Source of the DNA: Companilactobacillus kedongensis
GTDB taxonomy: Bacteria; Bacillota; Bacilli; Lactobacillales; Lactobacillaceae
Assembly: GCF_003946625.1 (NCBI RefSeq)
Contig: NZ_RHOR01000004.1
Span: 99,969-163,968, forward strand
Direction of reading: 5' to 3'
Length of the DNA stretch: 64,000 nt
Both the position numbers and the translations under genes were made by a program. Each line of letters begins with the position of its first letter. Within the stretch, counting starts at the first letter, position 1. A model generated the notes under the pieces. That model saw nothing but the letters and a program-made list of their open reading frames with translations, did no database searches and was not told where the DNA came from. Shown one piece after another: positions 19,563 through 29,792 of this stretch.

Positions 19563-20753
19563 ATGGCAGAAAAAGAACATTATGAGAGAACAAAGCCCCA
19601 TGTAAATATTGGGACAATTGGTCACGTTGACCACGGTAAGACAACATTAACAGCCGCAATTACAAAGGTTTTGGCTGACAAAGGTTTAGCTAAAGCTGAA
19701 GATTACGCTGATATTGATAAAGCTCCAGAAGAAAAAGAACGTGGGATTACTATCAACACTGCTCACGTTGAGTATGAAACTGAAAAGCGTCACTATGCAC
19801 ATATTGATGCTCCAGGACATGCTGATTACGTTAAGAACATGATCACAGGTGCTGCACAAATGGATGGTGCCATCCTTGTTGTTGCTGCAACTGATGGTCC
19901 TATGCCACAAACTCGTGAACACATCCTTTTGGCTCGCCAAGTTGGTGTTGAATACATCGTTGTATTCCTAAACAAGACAGACCTTGTTGATGATGACGAA
20001 CTTGTTGACTTAGTTGAGATGGAAGTACGTGAATTACTTTCAGAATACGATTATCCTGGGGACGATACACCTATCGTTCGTGGATCAGCCTTGAAAGCAC
20101 TTGAAGGTGACCCAGAGGAAATCAAACACGTTGAAGAACTACTTGATGTTGTTGATGAATATATCCCAACACCAGTTCGTGAAACAGACAAACCATTTAT
20201 GATGCCTGTTGAAGACGTATTTACAATCACTGGACGTGGTACTGTTGCTTCTGGTCGTATCGACCGTGGTGAAGTTAAAGTCGGTGATGAAGTTGAAATC
20301 GTTGGTTTGAAAGAAGACGTTATCAAGTCAACTGTTACTGGTCTAGAAATGTTCCGTAAGACATTGGATCTTGGTGAAGCCGGAGATAACGTTGGTGTAC
20401 TTCTTCGTGGTATTAACCGTGACCAAGTTGAACGTGGACAAGTTCTTGCTAAACCAGGTTCAATCCAAACTCACACAAAGTTCAAGGGTGAAGTTTATAT
20501 CATGACAAAAGAAGAAGGTGGACGTCATACTCCATTCTTCTCAAACTACCGTCCTCAATTCTACTTCCATACTACTGACGTTACTGGTGTTATTGAATTG
20601 CCAGAAGGCGTTGAAATGGTAATGCCTGGAGACCAAGTAACTTTTGAAGTTGACTTGATTGCTCCAGTTGCCGTTGAAGAAGGTACACGTTTCACTGTTC
20701 GTGAAGGTGGACGTACTGTTGGTGCTGGTGTTGTTACAGATATCTTAGACTAA
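19563..20753 (+). CDS. tuf: elongation factor Tu
   Basis: GTPase that brings aminoacyl-tRNA to the ribosome. 396 residues. G1 GHVDHGKT (20-27), G3 DAPGHADY, G4 NKTD, then beta-barrel domains II and III ending [14 protein letters not shown] 19563 follows TAGGAGGA. Transcribed alone here from two promoters and closed by a terminator, not in an str operon. Confidence 0.99.
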   Translation: MAEKEHYERTKPHVNIGTIGHVDHGKTTLTAAITKVLADKGLAKAEDYADIDKAPEEKERGITINTAHVEYETEKRHYAHIDAPGHADYVKNMITGAAQMDGAILVVAATDGPMPQTREHILLARQVGVEYIVVFLNKTDLVDDDELVDLVEMEVRELLSEYDYPGDDTPIVRGSALKALEGDPEEIKHVEELLDVVDEYIPTPVRETDKPFMMPVEDVFTITGRGTVASGRIDRGEVKVGDEVEIVGLKEDVIKSTVTGLEMFRKTLDLGEAGDNVGVLLRGINRDQVERGQVLAKPGSIQTHTKFKGEVYIMTKEEGGRHTPFFSNYRPQFYFHTTDVTGVIELPEGVEMVMPGDQVTFEVDLIAPVAVEEGTRFTVREGGRTVGAGVVTDILD

Positions 20754-20770
20754 TCTCTTTGATTCTATCT

Positions 20771-20806
20771 AAAAAGAGTTGAGACTACGTCTCAGCTCTT
20801 TTTTTA
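20771..20806 (+). terminator. intrinsic terminator of tuf
   Basis: AAAGAGTTGAGAC / GTCTCAGCTCTTT, 13 bp with one U-G pair, followed by T7. Confidence 0.92.
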
Positions 20807-20956
20807 TTATCATATTTGATTAAGAAAACGCTTTAAGGTATCTTATAATAGTGAACTAATGGCTTAAAAGCCTATATTTAGCGTGAAATATTTACAATAT
20901 TATTGATTTAAGGTAATATTACAAAGTATGAGATCGTGAAATACCGGAGGGATAAA

Positions 20957-22243
20957 ATGTCTGCTAAGGCTGAATTTACAAAAAAAGAAAAAAATACTGG
21001 TGAATTAAAATTTGAAATTGACCAAGATACTATCAAAAAAGGTTTAGATACTGCTTTTGATCGTGTAAAGAAAAACTTAAACGTTCCTGGTTTTAGAAAG
21101 GGTAGAGTACCTCGTCAAATCTTCAACCGTATGTACGGAGAAGAAGCTTTGTACGAAGATGCTTTGAACGCTGTTTTACCAGAAGCATATGACAAGGCTG
21201 TTAGCGAAGCTGCAGTTGAACCCGTTGACCAACCACAAATTAGTGTTGATTCAATGGAAAAAGACCAACCATGGGCTATCAGTGCAACTATTACTGTTAA
21301 ACCAGATGTTGAACTTGGTGACTATACTGGTCTTGAAGTTAAGAAGCAAAAACGTAATGTTATGAAGACAGACGTTGAAGCTCGTCTTGCAGAATTACAA
21401 AAACAACAAGCTGAACTTGTTCTTAAAGACGGTAAAGCTGAAAAGGGCGACACAGTTGTTATTGACTATGCTGGCTCAGTTGATGGTAAAGAATTCGATG
21501 GTGGTAGTGCTCAAAACTACTCACTTGAATTAGGTTCAGGTTCATTTATTCCTGGATTTGAAGACGAATTGATTGGTCACAGTGCTGATGAGGATGTTGA
21601 CGTAAACGTAACATTCCCAGAAGACTACCAAGCAAAAGATTTAGCTGGTAAGAAAGCTATCTTTAAGACTAAGATCCATGAAGTTAAGACAAAGGAATTA
21701 CCAGAACTTGATGATGACTTTGCTAAGGACGTTGATGAAGACGTTGATACTTTAGATGATCTTAAGAAGAAGATTCATGATGAATTGAAGGATCAAAAGA
21801 AGCAAACTGCTGAAGAAAACATTCAAGAAGAAGCTATCTCAGCTGCTGTAAAGAATGCCAAGATTGACGAAGTACCACAAGCTATGATCGATACAGAGGT
21901 TTCTAACCAAATGAACCAATACCTATCAAACTTACGTCGTCAAGGAATCGATCCTAAGTTGTACTATCAAATGACAGGTACAACAGAAGACGATATGAAG
22001 AAGCAATTCTCAACTGACGCTGAAGAACGTGTTAAGACTGATCTTGTTATCGAAGCAATTGTTGCTAAAGAAGGCATCAAACCTACAGAAGACGAAATCA
22101 AAGATGAAGTTAAGTCACTTGCTGATGAATACAACATGGACGAAAAGGCTGTTAGAAATGCTCTTACAGACGATATGTTGGCCCATGATATTTCAGCTAA
22201 GAAAGCTATCGAACTTATCGTTGATTCATCAGTAGAAAAATAA
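20957..22243 (+). CDS. tig: trigger factor
   Basis: Ribosome-bound chaperone and peptidyl-prolyl isomerase. 428 residues from ATG 20957, which follows GGAGGG by 5 bases; the GTG at 20936 lies before that site. Ribosome-docking signature GFRKGRVP about residues 44-51, central FKBP-type domain (about 160-245, [13 protein letters not shown]), and helical C-terminal arms. tig-clpX-engB order is typical of lactobacilli. A TATAAT box at 20844-20849 may be the -10. Confidence 0.97.
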   Translation: MSAKAEFTKKEKNTGELKFEIDQDTIKKGLDTAFDRVKKNLNVPGFRKGRVPRQIFNRMYGEEALYEDALNAVLPEAYDKAVSEAAVEPVDQPQISVDSMEKDQPWAISATITVKPDVELGDYTGLEVKKQKRNVMKTDVEARLAELQKQQAELVLKDGKAEKGDTVVIDYAGSVDGKEFDGGSAQNYSLELGSGSFIPGFEDELIGHSADEDVDVNVTFPEDYQAKDLAGKKAIFKTKIHEVKTKELPELDDDFAKDVDEDVDTLDDLKKKIHDELKDQKKQTAEENIQEEAISAAVKNAKIDEVPQAMIDTEVSNQMNQYLSNLRRQGIDPKLYYQMTGTTEDDMKKQFSTDAEERVKTDLVIEAIVAKEGIKPTEDEIKDEVKSLADEYNMDEKAVRNALTDDMLAHDISAKKAIELIVDSSVEK

Positions 22244-22265
22244 TTATTTAATTGATTATTGAATA

Positions 22266-22292
22266 AAAGAAGCCTATCGGCTTCTTTTTTTT
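22266..22292 (+). terminator. intrinsic terminator of tig
   Basis: AGAAGCC / GGCTTCT stem around TATC, then T8. Confidence 0.9.
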
Positions 22293-22408
22293 AGGTAATT
22301 AATTGATATGAGTTTAAGGTAAAATCTGTTTAAAACTAATTACTTTACTCTTAACAGCTTCAATGCTAGACTTTCAAAGTATTGGAACTATTGAAGGAGA
22401 AATCGCAT

Positions 22409-23656
22409 ATGTTTGATAGTACAGAAACTACAGGCACAATCAGTTGTTCTTTCTGCGGAAAGACACAAGATCAAGTTCAAAAAATTGTTGCAGGACCAGG
22501 CGTATATATTTGTAATGAATGTATCGATCTTTGTAAAGAGATCATTGATGAGGAATTAAGTGAAAACAAACCATTAGATCTTGAAAATATCCCTACACCA
22601 GTAGCAATTAAAAATATCCTTGATGATTATGTCATTGGTCAAAGTGATGCTAAGCGTGCTTTATCAGTTGCCGTTTACAATCACTATAAGAGAATCAATA
22701 AGATGGAAAACTCAAAAGATGGCGATACAGAGTTACAAAAGAGTAATATTGCTTTAATTGGACCAACAGGTTCAGGTAAAACTTTCCTTGCTCAAACTCT
22801 GGCCCGTATTTTGAAGGTACCTTTTGCAATCGCTGATGCAACAACTTTAACTGAAGCCGGCTATGTTGGTGAAGACGTTGAGAATATCTTATTGAAGTTA
22901 TTGCAAAATGCTGACTTTGATGTTGAAAAAGCTGAACATGGAATCGTGTATATTGATGAAATTGATAAAATTTCCAAGAAAAGTGAAAATGTTTCTATTA
23001 CACGTGATGTTTCAGGCGAGGGTGTTCAACAAGCATTACTTAAGATTCTTGAAGGAACAATTGCTAGTGTGCCACCACAGGGTGGAAGAAAGCATCCTCA
23101 ACAAGAGCTTATTCAAATTGATACGACTAACATTCTATTTATTGTTGGTGGTGCCTTTGATGGTATCGAACAAATTGTTAAAAACCGTTTAGGTGATAAG
23201 ACAATTGGTTTCGGTGCCGAACATGACATTAACCTCGACGAGGAAAAGAGTTTGATGCAACAGATCATTCCAGAAGATTTGATGAAATTTGGTATTATTC
23301 CAGAATTTATCGGTCGTATTCCTATCGTTACAGCTCTTGAAAAGCTTACTGAGAATGATTTGGTTCAGATTCTTACAAAGCCTAAGAACGCTCTTATTAA
23401 GCAATATCAAGAACTCATGTCACTTGATGGTGTTGAGTTGAAATTTACTGATGGAGCTTTGAGTGAAATTGCCAAGATGTCAATTGAAAGAAATACTGGT
23501 GCTCGTGGATTGCGTTCAATTGTTGAAGAAACAATGCTGGATACAATGTTCGATATTCCAGAAAGAAAAGACGTCAAGATGGTTAAAGTAACTAAAGATG
23601 CTGTTCGCAAAGTTAAAGAACCAGAATTAATTCTAAAAGATGGAGAGGTTGCCTAG
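22409..23656 (+). CDS. clpX: ATP-dependent Clp protease ATPase subunit ClpX
   Basis: AAA+ unfoldase that feeds substrates to ClpP. 415 residues from ATG 22409 (GAAGGAGAA upstream); TTG 22382 is rejected because it precedes that site. N-terminal zinc finger C13-x2-C16 and C35-x2-C38; Walker A GPTGSGKT about residue 118; Walker [10 protein letters not shown]; ClpP-contact IGF loop visible as TIGFGAEHD. The stop codon lies in the loop of its own terminator. Confidence 0.98.
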   Translation: MFDSTETTGTISCSFCGKTQDQVQKIVAGPGVYICNECIDLCKEIIDEELSENKPLDLENIPTPVAIKNILDDYVIGQSDAKRALSVAVYNHYKRINKMENSKDGDTELQKSNIALIGPTGSGKTFLAQTLARILKVPFAIADATTLTEAGYVGEDVENILLKLLQNADFDVEKAEHGIVYIDEIDKISKKSENVSITRDVSGEGVQQALLKILEGTIASVPPQGGRKHPQQELIQIDTTNILFIVGGAFDGIEQIVKNRLGDKTIGFGAEHDINLDEEKSLMQQIIPEDLMKFGIIPEFIGRIPIVTALEKLTENDLVQILTKPKNALIKQYQELMSLDGVELKFTDGALSEIAKMSIERNTGARGLRSIVEETMLDTMFDIPERKDVKMVKVTKDAVRKVKEPELILKDGEVA

Positions 23657-23672
23657 TAGGCAATCTTTTTTT
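23645..23672 (+). terminator. intrinsic terminator overlapping the clpX stop
   Basis: AGGTTGCC / GGCAATCT (one G-U) with loop TAGTA, T7 after. The TAG stop codon of clpX forms part of the loop. Confidence 0.85.
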
Positions 23673-23722
23673 ATATTCTTGATAGTATGTCATATGTTAA
23701 AATAAGAACATTGAGGTGAATT

Positions 23723-24310
23723 ATGCAGGTAAATAATGTTTCAATGAATTTAAGTGCCGTTAGTTCTAAGCAGTATCCAGATGATGGTTACCCAGAGATC
23801 GCGCTATTAGGACGTTCTAACGTGGGTAAGTCTTCTTTGATCAACACACTTATAAATCGTAAAAGTTTTGCCAGAACGTCAAGTACACCAGGTAAGACGC
23901 AAACACTTAACTTCTATAATATAGAAGAGCAACTCTATTTGGTTGATGTTCCAGGATATGGATTTGCCAAAGTATCCAAAAAGCAACGTGAAGAATTTGG
24001 TACTATGATCGAAGAATATTTAACAACTAGAGAAGTTTTAAAAGGTGTAATTATTTTAACTGACGGTCGTCATGCACCAAGTGAAGATGATGTATCCATG
24101 TACCAATACGTTAGTTATTTCCATATTCCCACACTGATCGTTTCTACTAAGATGGATAAAGTAAAGAAAAATCAGTGGAATAAGAGTAGTAGTCAAATTA
24201 TGAAGACAATGCAGATCAATCAAACTGATGATTTACAAATGTTTAGTGCTGAAACTAAATATGGTAAAGAACAAGTTTGGGATTGGATCGAGTCAAAAAT
24301 GGCAAATTAA
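23723..24310 (+). CDS. engB: ribosome biogenesis GTPase EngB (YsxC/YihA)
   Basis: Small GTPase needed for 50S assembly. 195 residues. G1 GRSNVGKSS (30-38), G2 TSSTPGKTQ, G3 DVPGYGFA, G4 TKMD, G5 FSAET. ATG 23723 follows GAGGTGA. Upstream TTCTTG-16-TAAAAT could be its own promoter. Same clpX-engB neighbourhood as in other Bacilli. Confidence 0.97.
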   Translation: MQVNNVSMNLSAVSSKQYPDDGYPEIALLGRSNVGKSSLINTLINRKSFARTSSTPGKTQTLNFYNIEEQLYLVDVPGYGFAKVSKKQREEFGTMIEEYLTTREVLKGVIILTDGRHAPSEDDVSMYQYVSYFHIPTLIVSTKMDKVKKNQWNKSSSQIMKTMQINQTDDLQMFSAETKYGKEQVWDWIESKMAN

Positions 24311-24340
24311 GGTCACAGGAATTAGTTGTGGCCTTTTTTG
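24311..24340 (+). terminator. intrinsic terminator of engB
   Basis: GGTCACAG / TTGTGGCC pairing with G-U pairs, loop around AATTAG, T6. Confidence 0.8.
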
Positions 24341-24394
24341 CTACCCACATTTGTGAGGAATTTAATTTATTACTATCGAATATATTAAATTATA

Positions 24395-24423
24395 TTGGTT
24401 TCGAATTGAAACAATACTATAAT
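24395..24423 (+). promoter_or_regulatory. suf operon promoter
   Basis: TTGGTT, 17-base spacer, perfect TATAAT at 24418-24423, 30 bases before sufC. Confidence 0.8.
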
Positions 24424-24453
24424 GAAAGCATTAACAGTAATGGAGGGATTTGA

Positions 24454-25248
24454 ATGTCTACTTTAGAGATTAAAGATCTACATGTTTCAGTAACTGATGA
24501 TGAGAACGGTGAAGGACAAGAGATCTTAAAGGGCGTTAATTTAACAATGAGTACAGGTGAGATCCATGCGATTATGGGACCTAACGGAACGGGTAAGTCG
24601 ACTTTATCACAAGCAATTATGGGTAATTCAGCATATAAGGTAACTCAAGGTGATATTTTACTTGATGGTAAAAGTATCTTGGAATTACCAGTTGATGAAC
24701 GTGCTCGCTTAGGACTATTTTTGGCAATGCAATACCCAGCTGAAATTCCTGGTGTTACAAATGTTGAGTTCATGCGTGCTGCGATCAATTCACGTCGTGA
24801 CAAAGATGATCAAATTCCCGTTATGGATTTCATTAAGAAACTTGAATCCAAACAAGATATTTTGGATATGACTGATGAAATGTCAGAAAGATATCTTAAT
24901 GAAGGCTTTTCCGGTGGTGAAAAGAAACGTAATGAAATTCTGCAATTACTAATGATCGAACCAAAATTTGCTATTTTGGATGAAATTGATTCGGGTCTTG
25001 ATATTGATGCTCTAAAGGTTGTCTCACGTGGTGTCAACTCAATGCGTGGTGATAACTTTGGTTCATTGATCATTACTCACTATCAAAGACTTTTGAATTA
25101 TATTGTTCCAGATCAAGTGCACGTTATGATGGATGGAAGAATTGTTAAGAGTGGCGGCCCAGAATTGGCTAAGAAACTAGAAGACGAGGGTTATGCTGGT
25201 CTACGTGACGACTTACATCTTGATGTTAAACTAACGGATGAAATTTAG
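24454..25248 (+). CDS. sufC: Fe-S cluster assembly ATPase SufC
   Basis: ABC-type ATPase of the SufBCD scaffold. 264 residues. Walker A GPNGTGKS, signature SGGEKKRNE, Walker B FAILDEIDSGLD, H-loop ITHYQRLL. Soluble, no membrane segments. ATG 24454 follows TGGAGGG. First gene of sufCDSUB. Confidence 0.98.
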   Translation: MSTLEIKDLHVSVTDDENGEGQEILKGVNLTMSTGEIHAIMGPNGTGKSTLSQAIMGNSAYKVTQGDILLDGKSILELPVDERARLGLFLAMQYPAEIPGVTNVEFMRAAINSRRDKDDQIPVMDFIKKLESKQDILDMTDEMSERYLNEGFSGGEKKRNEILQLLMIEPKFAILDEIDSGLDIDALKVVSRGVNSMRGDNFGSLIITHYQRLLNYIVPDQVHVMMDGRIVKSGGPELAKKLEDEGYAGLRDDLHLDVKLTDEI

Positions 25249-25260
25249 GAGGAGGAGTTT

Positions 25261-26544
25261 ATGCGAGCTAATTTAATAGATAAATATAAAGACGACGTGA
25301 CTTCTTTTTCTCAATCTAAAGGTGAACCAGATTGGTATAAAAAAGTGCGTCTTGACAGTTTGGAAAAAGCCGACGAATTATCTCTTCCTAAATATGAAAA
25401 AATCAATTACCGTAGTTGGAGATTAGACCGTCCCGGTTCAATCGATAATTCCAGTGCCAATGAATTTGATAGAAAACCTCAAGCAAATAATTATATCTAC
25501 CAAGCTGGAGATCAAACGATCTCAATGAATTTGGAAGATGAATTATCAAAGAAGGGCGTTATTCTAACTGATATTTTTTCAGCTATGAAAGATTACCCTG
25601 AATTGATGCAAAAATATTTCATGACTAAGGTTACTAAAACAACTGATAATAAATTAACGGCTTTGAATGCTGCATTTTTAAATAGTGGTGCTTTCTTGTA
25701 CGTTCCTAGGGGTGTACATCTAACTAAATCTATTCAAGCCATGTTTGTCCAAGATAATTCCATTGATCGTGATTTTGTACATCACGTTTTGATCGTTGCT
25801 GAAGCCGATACTGAAGTAACTTATCTGGAAAACTTAGTCTCTGAAGGTTCTGGTCATAAAAATAAGGCCAATATTGTTGTCGAAGTGATTGCAGCCGACA
25901 ATTCGCGAGTACATTTTTCAGCACTTGACCAATTGTCAAAAGATACGACAACTTATTTGAATCGTCGCGGTATTACAGGTAATAATGCTCGTCTCGACTG
26001 GGCTATTGGATTTATGAATGATGGTGATGTTATTGGTGACTTTGGAACTGATCTATTGGGCGAAGGTTCACACACGGAGGCTAAAGTTGTAGCTATTACC
26101 ACTGGTGAACAAGTTCAAGGGATCGATACTAAAGTTACTAATTACGGTAAGCATACGATTGGACATATCCTTCAACACGGGGTTATTTTGCAAAAATCAA
26201 CTCTGACATTTAATGGTGTTGGTCATATCGTCAAGGGTGCTAGAGGATCAGATGCACAACAAGAGAGTCGTGTCTTGATGCTTTCTAGAAAAGCCCGTGG
26301 GGATGCTAACCCAATTCTTTTGATTGATGAAAACGATGTTACGGCTGGACATGCTGCTAGTGTTGGTCGTGTTAATGAAGATCAAATGTATTATTTGATG
26401 AGTCGTGGTATTGACGAAAAAACTGCTCAAAGATTAGTTATTCGTGGATTCCTAAGTAGTGTTATTTCTGAGATCCCTGAAAAAGATGTACGTGCTAGTC
26501 TAACTCAGATGATCGAGAGGAAATTAGTCTATGGACAAAAATAA
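25261..26544 (+). CDS. sufD: Fe-S cluster assembly protein SufD
   Basis: SufB paralogue that forms the SufBC2D scaffold. 427 residues; the C-terminal beta-helix half carries the family core, with AGHAASVGRVNEDQMYYLMS near residues 361-380. ATG 25261 follows AGGAGGAGG. Overlaps sufS by 14 bases. Confidence 0.96.
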   Translation: MRANLIDKYKDDVTSFSQSKGEPDWYKKVRLDSLEKADELSLPKYEKINYRSWRLDRPGSIDNSSANEFDRKPQANNYIYQAGDQTISMNLEDELSKKGVILTDIFSAMKDYPELMQKYFMTKVTKTTDNKLTALNAAFLNSGAFLYVPRGVHLTKSIQAMFVQDNSIDRDFVHHVLIVAEADTEVTYLENLVSEGSGHKNKANIVVEVIAADNSRVHFSALDQLSKDTTTYLNRRGITGNNARLDWAIGFMNDGDVIGDFGTDLLGEGSHTEAKVVAITTGEQVQGIDTKVTNYGKHTIGHILQHGVILQKSTLTFNGVGHIVKGARGSDAQQESRVLMLSRKARGDANPILLIDENDVTAGHAASVGRVNEDQMYYLMSRGIDEKTAQRLVIRGFLSSVISEIPEKDVRASLTQMIERKLVYGQK

Positions 26545-27766
26545 TATCTGGAGAAAAGATTTCCCCATTCTTGATCAAAAAGTTAACGACGAAGATCTAG
26601 TTTATTTGGATAATGCTGCCACAACGCAAAAGCCTAAAGAAGTCATGTCCAAAGTAGTTAACTTCTATTACAGCGACTATGCTAATGTGCATCGTGGTGT
26701 TCATACTTTAGCTGAACGTTCGACTGAACAATTTGAAGCCGCACGTGAAAAGGTAAGAAAATTTATTAATGCTAATTCTGCTAAAGAAATTATTTTTACT
26801 AAAGGTGCAACTAACTCATTGAACCTTGTTGCTCAAAGTTATGGTGAAGAGAATATTCATGAAGGTGATGAAATTGTCATTTCCTACATGGAACATCACA
26901 GTAACTTAGTTCCATGGCAACAATTGGCTCTCGAAAAGAAAGCTACCTTAAAATATATTGAATTGACTAAAGATGGTCGACTTGATATGGAAGATGCCGA
27001 AAAGAAAATTACCGATAAAACAAAAATCGTCTCGATCACTCAAGCATCAAATGTTTTAGGTGTGATCAATCCTGTGAAGCAATTAGCTAAAATGGCACAT
27101 GCACATCATGCGGTTATGGTAGTTGATGGTGCACAGTCGATTCCTAATATGCCAGTTGATGTAAATGACTTAGATTGTGATTTTCTAGCCTTTTCTGGTC
27201 ACAAGATGATGGCTGAAAGTGGAATTGGTGTTTTGTATGGTAAACAAGAACTTCTAGAACAAATGCCTCCAGTTGAATTTGGTGGTGAAATGATCGAATT
27301 TGTAAATAAATTCGACAGTTCTTGGAATGAACTACCATGGAAATTTGAAGCTGGTACACCTAATATTGCTGGTGCTATTTCCTTAGGATACGCAATTGAT
27401 TATTTAGAGTCAGTTGGTTTAGATAATATTCAAAAAAATACGCAAACAATTGTCGATCATGTATTGCCTAAGTTACTTGCCATTGATGATTTGATAGTTT
27501 ATGGACCACAAGATCCCGTTGATCATACAGGTGTTATTTCATTCAATTTGAAGGGATTACATCCACATGATCTTGCAACTGGTTTGGATATGGAAGGTGT
27601 TGCTGTTCGTGCAGGACATCATTGTGCCCAACCATTGATGACATACTTAGGACTTAAAGCTACTGCTAGAGCTAGTTTTTACTTGTACAACACTATTGAC
27701 GATGCTGACAGACTAGTTGAAGCAATTAAAGCAACAAAGGAGTTCTTTAAAAATGTCACTATCTAA
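26531..27766 (+). CDS. sufS: cysteine desulfurase SufS
   Basis: PLP enzyme that releases sulfur from cysteine as a persulfide for Fe-S assembly. 411 residues, class V aminotransferase fold. PLP lysine K225 in FSGHKM; persulfide cysteine C365 in RAGHHCAQP, the SufS-type context. ATG 26531 lies in the end of sufD behind GAGAGGA. Confidence 0.98.
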   Translation: MDKNNIWRKDFPILDQKVNDEDLVYLDNAATTQKPKEVMSKVVNFYYSDYANVHRGVHTLAERSTEQFEAAREKVRKFINANSAKEIIFTKGATNSLNLVAQSYGEENIHEGDEIVISYMEHHSNLVPWQQLALEKKATLKYIELTKDGRLDMEDAEKKITDKTKIVSITQASNVLGVINPVKQLAKMAHAHHAVMVVDGAQSIPNMPVDVNDLDCDFLAFSGHKMMAESGIGVLYGKQELLEQMPPVEFGGEMIEFVNKFDSSWNELPWKFEAGTPNIAGAISLGYAIDYLESVGLDNIQKNTQTIVDHVLPKLLAIDDLIVYGPQDPVDHTGVISFNLKGLHPHDLATGLDMEGVAVRAGHHCAQPLMTYLGLKATARASFYLYNTIDDADRLVEAIKATKEFFKNVTI

Positions 27767-28187
27767 AATGGACAACCTTTATCGTCAAGTGATTTTGGAT
27801 CATTCTGAGAATCCTCACCATCATGGGGAATTACCTCAATCTACTAATGAAATTGAATTAAAAAATCCTACTTGCGGTGATGTATTAAAATTACAACTTG
27901 AAGTAGAAGATGGAATTATTAAAGATGCTGCATTTAGTGGCTATGGTTGTACTATCAGTCAAGCATCAGCCAGCATGATGACAGATGCCGTGATCAATAA
28001 AAAAGTTGAAGATGCTGACAATATGGTACAGGTATTTTCCGATATGATCATTGGTGAAGATGTCGATACTCATGTTTTGGAAGATGCTGCCGTCTTGCAA
28101 GGAGTTTCTAAATTCCCAGCTCGAATCAAATGTGCAACGCTAGCTTGGAAAGCATTACATAAATCATTGACTAATCAAAGCAAATAG
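27753..28187 (+). CDS. sufU: zinc-dependent sulfurtransferase SufU
   Basis: Accepts sulfur from SufS and relays it to the SufBCD scaffold. 144 residues from ATG 27753 (AAAGGAG upstream); the longer frame from 27717 lies within sufS and is rejected. Zinc and acceptor residues are all present: C41 and D43 in PTCGD, C66 in GCTIS, C127 in IKCATLAW. 14-base overlap with sufS. Confidence 0.97.
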   Translation: MSLSKMDNLYRQVILDHSENPHHHGELPQSTNEIELKNPTCGDVLKLQLEVEDGIIKDAAFSGYGCTISQASASMMTDAVINKKVEDADNMVQVFSDMIIGEDVDTHVLEDAAVLQGVSKFPARIKCATLAWKALHKSLTNQSK

Positions 28188-28199
28188 GAAGTGAATAAT

Positions 28200-29642
28200 A
28201 TGCCAGAAACTGAAAATACAAAAAATAATGAAGAAGCTGTTTCTTCTGTAAAATCATTGGATCTAAAAGATGACTATGACTTTGGTTTTCATGATGATGT
28301 CAAACCTGTTTTCTCTACTGGTAGAGGACTAACAGAAGACGTTGTCCGTGCTATTTCTAAAGAAAAAGGCGAACCAAAGTGGATGCTTGATTTTAGATTA
28401 AAATGTTATGCAATGTACAAAAAGATGCCAATGCCTAAATTTGGTCCTGATTTATCCGGACTTGATTTGGAACATATGCGTTATTATCAAAAAGCAACTG
28501 ACAAGAAGTATCGTGATTGGGACGACGTTCCAACTGAGTTGAAAGATACTTTTGATCGTTTAGGTGTTCCAGAAGCAGAAAGAAAGTATCTAGCTGGATC
28601 ATCTGCTCAATATGAGTCAGAAGTTGTTTATCACAATATGCGTGATGAATTTGCTAAGTTTGGGATCATCTTTACTGATACTGATACAGCTTTACGTGAA
28701 TACCCAGAACTATTTAAAAAATGGTTCGGTAAATTAGTCCACCCAGAAGATAACAAATTTGCGGCTTTAAATGGTGCCGTTTGGTCTGGTGGATCGTTCA
28801 TCTACGTACCAAAAGGTGTAAAGTTAGATACACCTATTCAGTCATATTTCCGTTTGAATGCGGAGAATAGTGGTCAATTTGAAAGAACTTTGATCATTGC
28901 TGATGAAGGATCAAGTATCCAATACGTTGAGGGATGTACTGCACCTAATTACTCAACCGACAGTTTGCATGCTGCGGTCGTTGAAGTATTTGCCGAGAAA
29001 GACGCATATGTACGTTATACAACCATTCAAAACTGGTCGAATAATGTTTACAGTCTTGAGACAAAACGTGCTCAGGCCATGGAAAATGCCACAATGGAGT
29101 GGGTCGATGGTAATCTTGGTTCTAAGATCACTATGAAGTATCCTAGTGTTTATCTTGATGGTGAAGGTGCCAGAGGTACTATGTTGTCGATTGCTGTTGC
29201 CGGACACAATGTTGACCAAGATGCTGGTGCCAGAATGATCCATGCGGCTAAAAATACTTCATCTTCGATCGTTTCAAAGTCAATTTCAAAAGACGGTGGT
29301 GCGGTAGATTATCGTGGTACAGTTCGTTTTGAAAGAAATTCTGATGGATCAAAGGCTCACGTTGAGTGTGACACGATCATCATGGATGAAGATTCTAGTT
29401 CTGATACGATTCCATATAATCAAATCCTCAATGGTAATGTTTCAATGGAGCATGAGGCTAAGGTCTCTAAGGTTTCAGAGGAACAACTTTATTACCTAAT
29501 GAGTCGTGGCTTGAGTGAAGAAAAAGCCACTGAAATGATCATTATGGGATTCGTTGAACCATTTACTAAAGAGTTGCCAATGGAGTATGCTGTTGAATTG
29601 AACCGTCTGATCAGTTATGAGATGGAAGGTACAGTCGGATAG
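28200..29642 (+). CDS. sufB: Fe-S cluster assembly protein SufB
   Basis: Scaffold subunit on which clusters form. 480 residues from ATG 28200, 8 bases after AGGAAG; the GTG 28191 overlaps that site. Family core includes [25 protein letters not shown] and C-terminal [20 protein letters not shown]. Last gene of the operon. Order C-D-S-U-B is the Gram-positive arrangement. Confidence 0.98.
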   Translation: MPETENTKNNEEAVSSVKSLDLKDDYDFGFHDDVKPVFSTGRGLTEDVVRAISKEKGEPKWMLDFRLKCYAMYKKMPMPKFGPDLSGLDLEHMRYYQKATDKKYRDWDDVPTELKDTFDRLGVPEAERKYLAGSSAQYESEVVYHNMRDEFAKFGIIFTDTDTALREYPELFKKWFGKLVHPEDNKFAALNGAVWSGGSFIYVPKGVKLDTPIQSYFRLNAENSGQFERTLIIADEGSSIQYVEGCTAPNYSTDSLHAAVVEVFAEKDAYVRYTTIQNWSNNVYSLETKRAQAMENATMEWVDGNLGSKITMKYPSVYLDGEGARGTMLSIAVAGHNVDQDAGARMIHAAKNTSSSIVSKSISKDGGAVDYRGTVRFERNSDGSKAHVECDTIIMDEDSSSDTIPYNQILNGNVSMEHEAKVSKVSEEQLYYLMSRGLSEEKATEMIIMGFVEPFTKELPMEYAVELNRLISYEMEGTVG

Positions 29643-29686
29643 TTTTTTCTCAGTCTTTCCGACTTGTAATTACATAAATAAAAAAT

Positions 29687-29735
29687 AGGAGCTGTGTCGC
29701 GCTTTATACTTTAGCGTGATATAGCTCCTTTTAGG
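29687..29735 (+). terminator. intrinsic terminator of the suf operon
   Basis: AGGAGCTGTGTCGCGCT pairs with AGCGTGATATAGCTCCT, 17 bp with three G-U pairs, followed by TTTT. A related hairpin occurs at 44293-44332. Confidence 0.88.
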
Positions 29736-29792
29736 TATATAATCAAAATCGAAAATGGAAGTAAAATTTTTATATGTAGAGGGAGATGCAAT

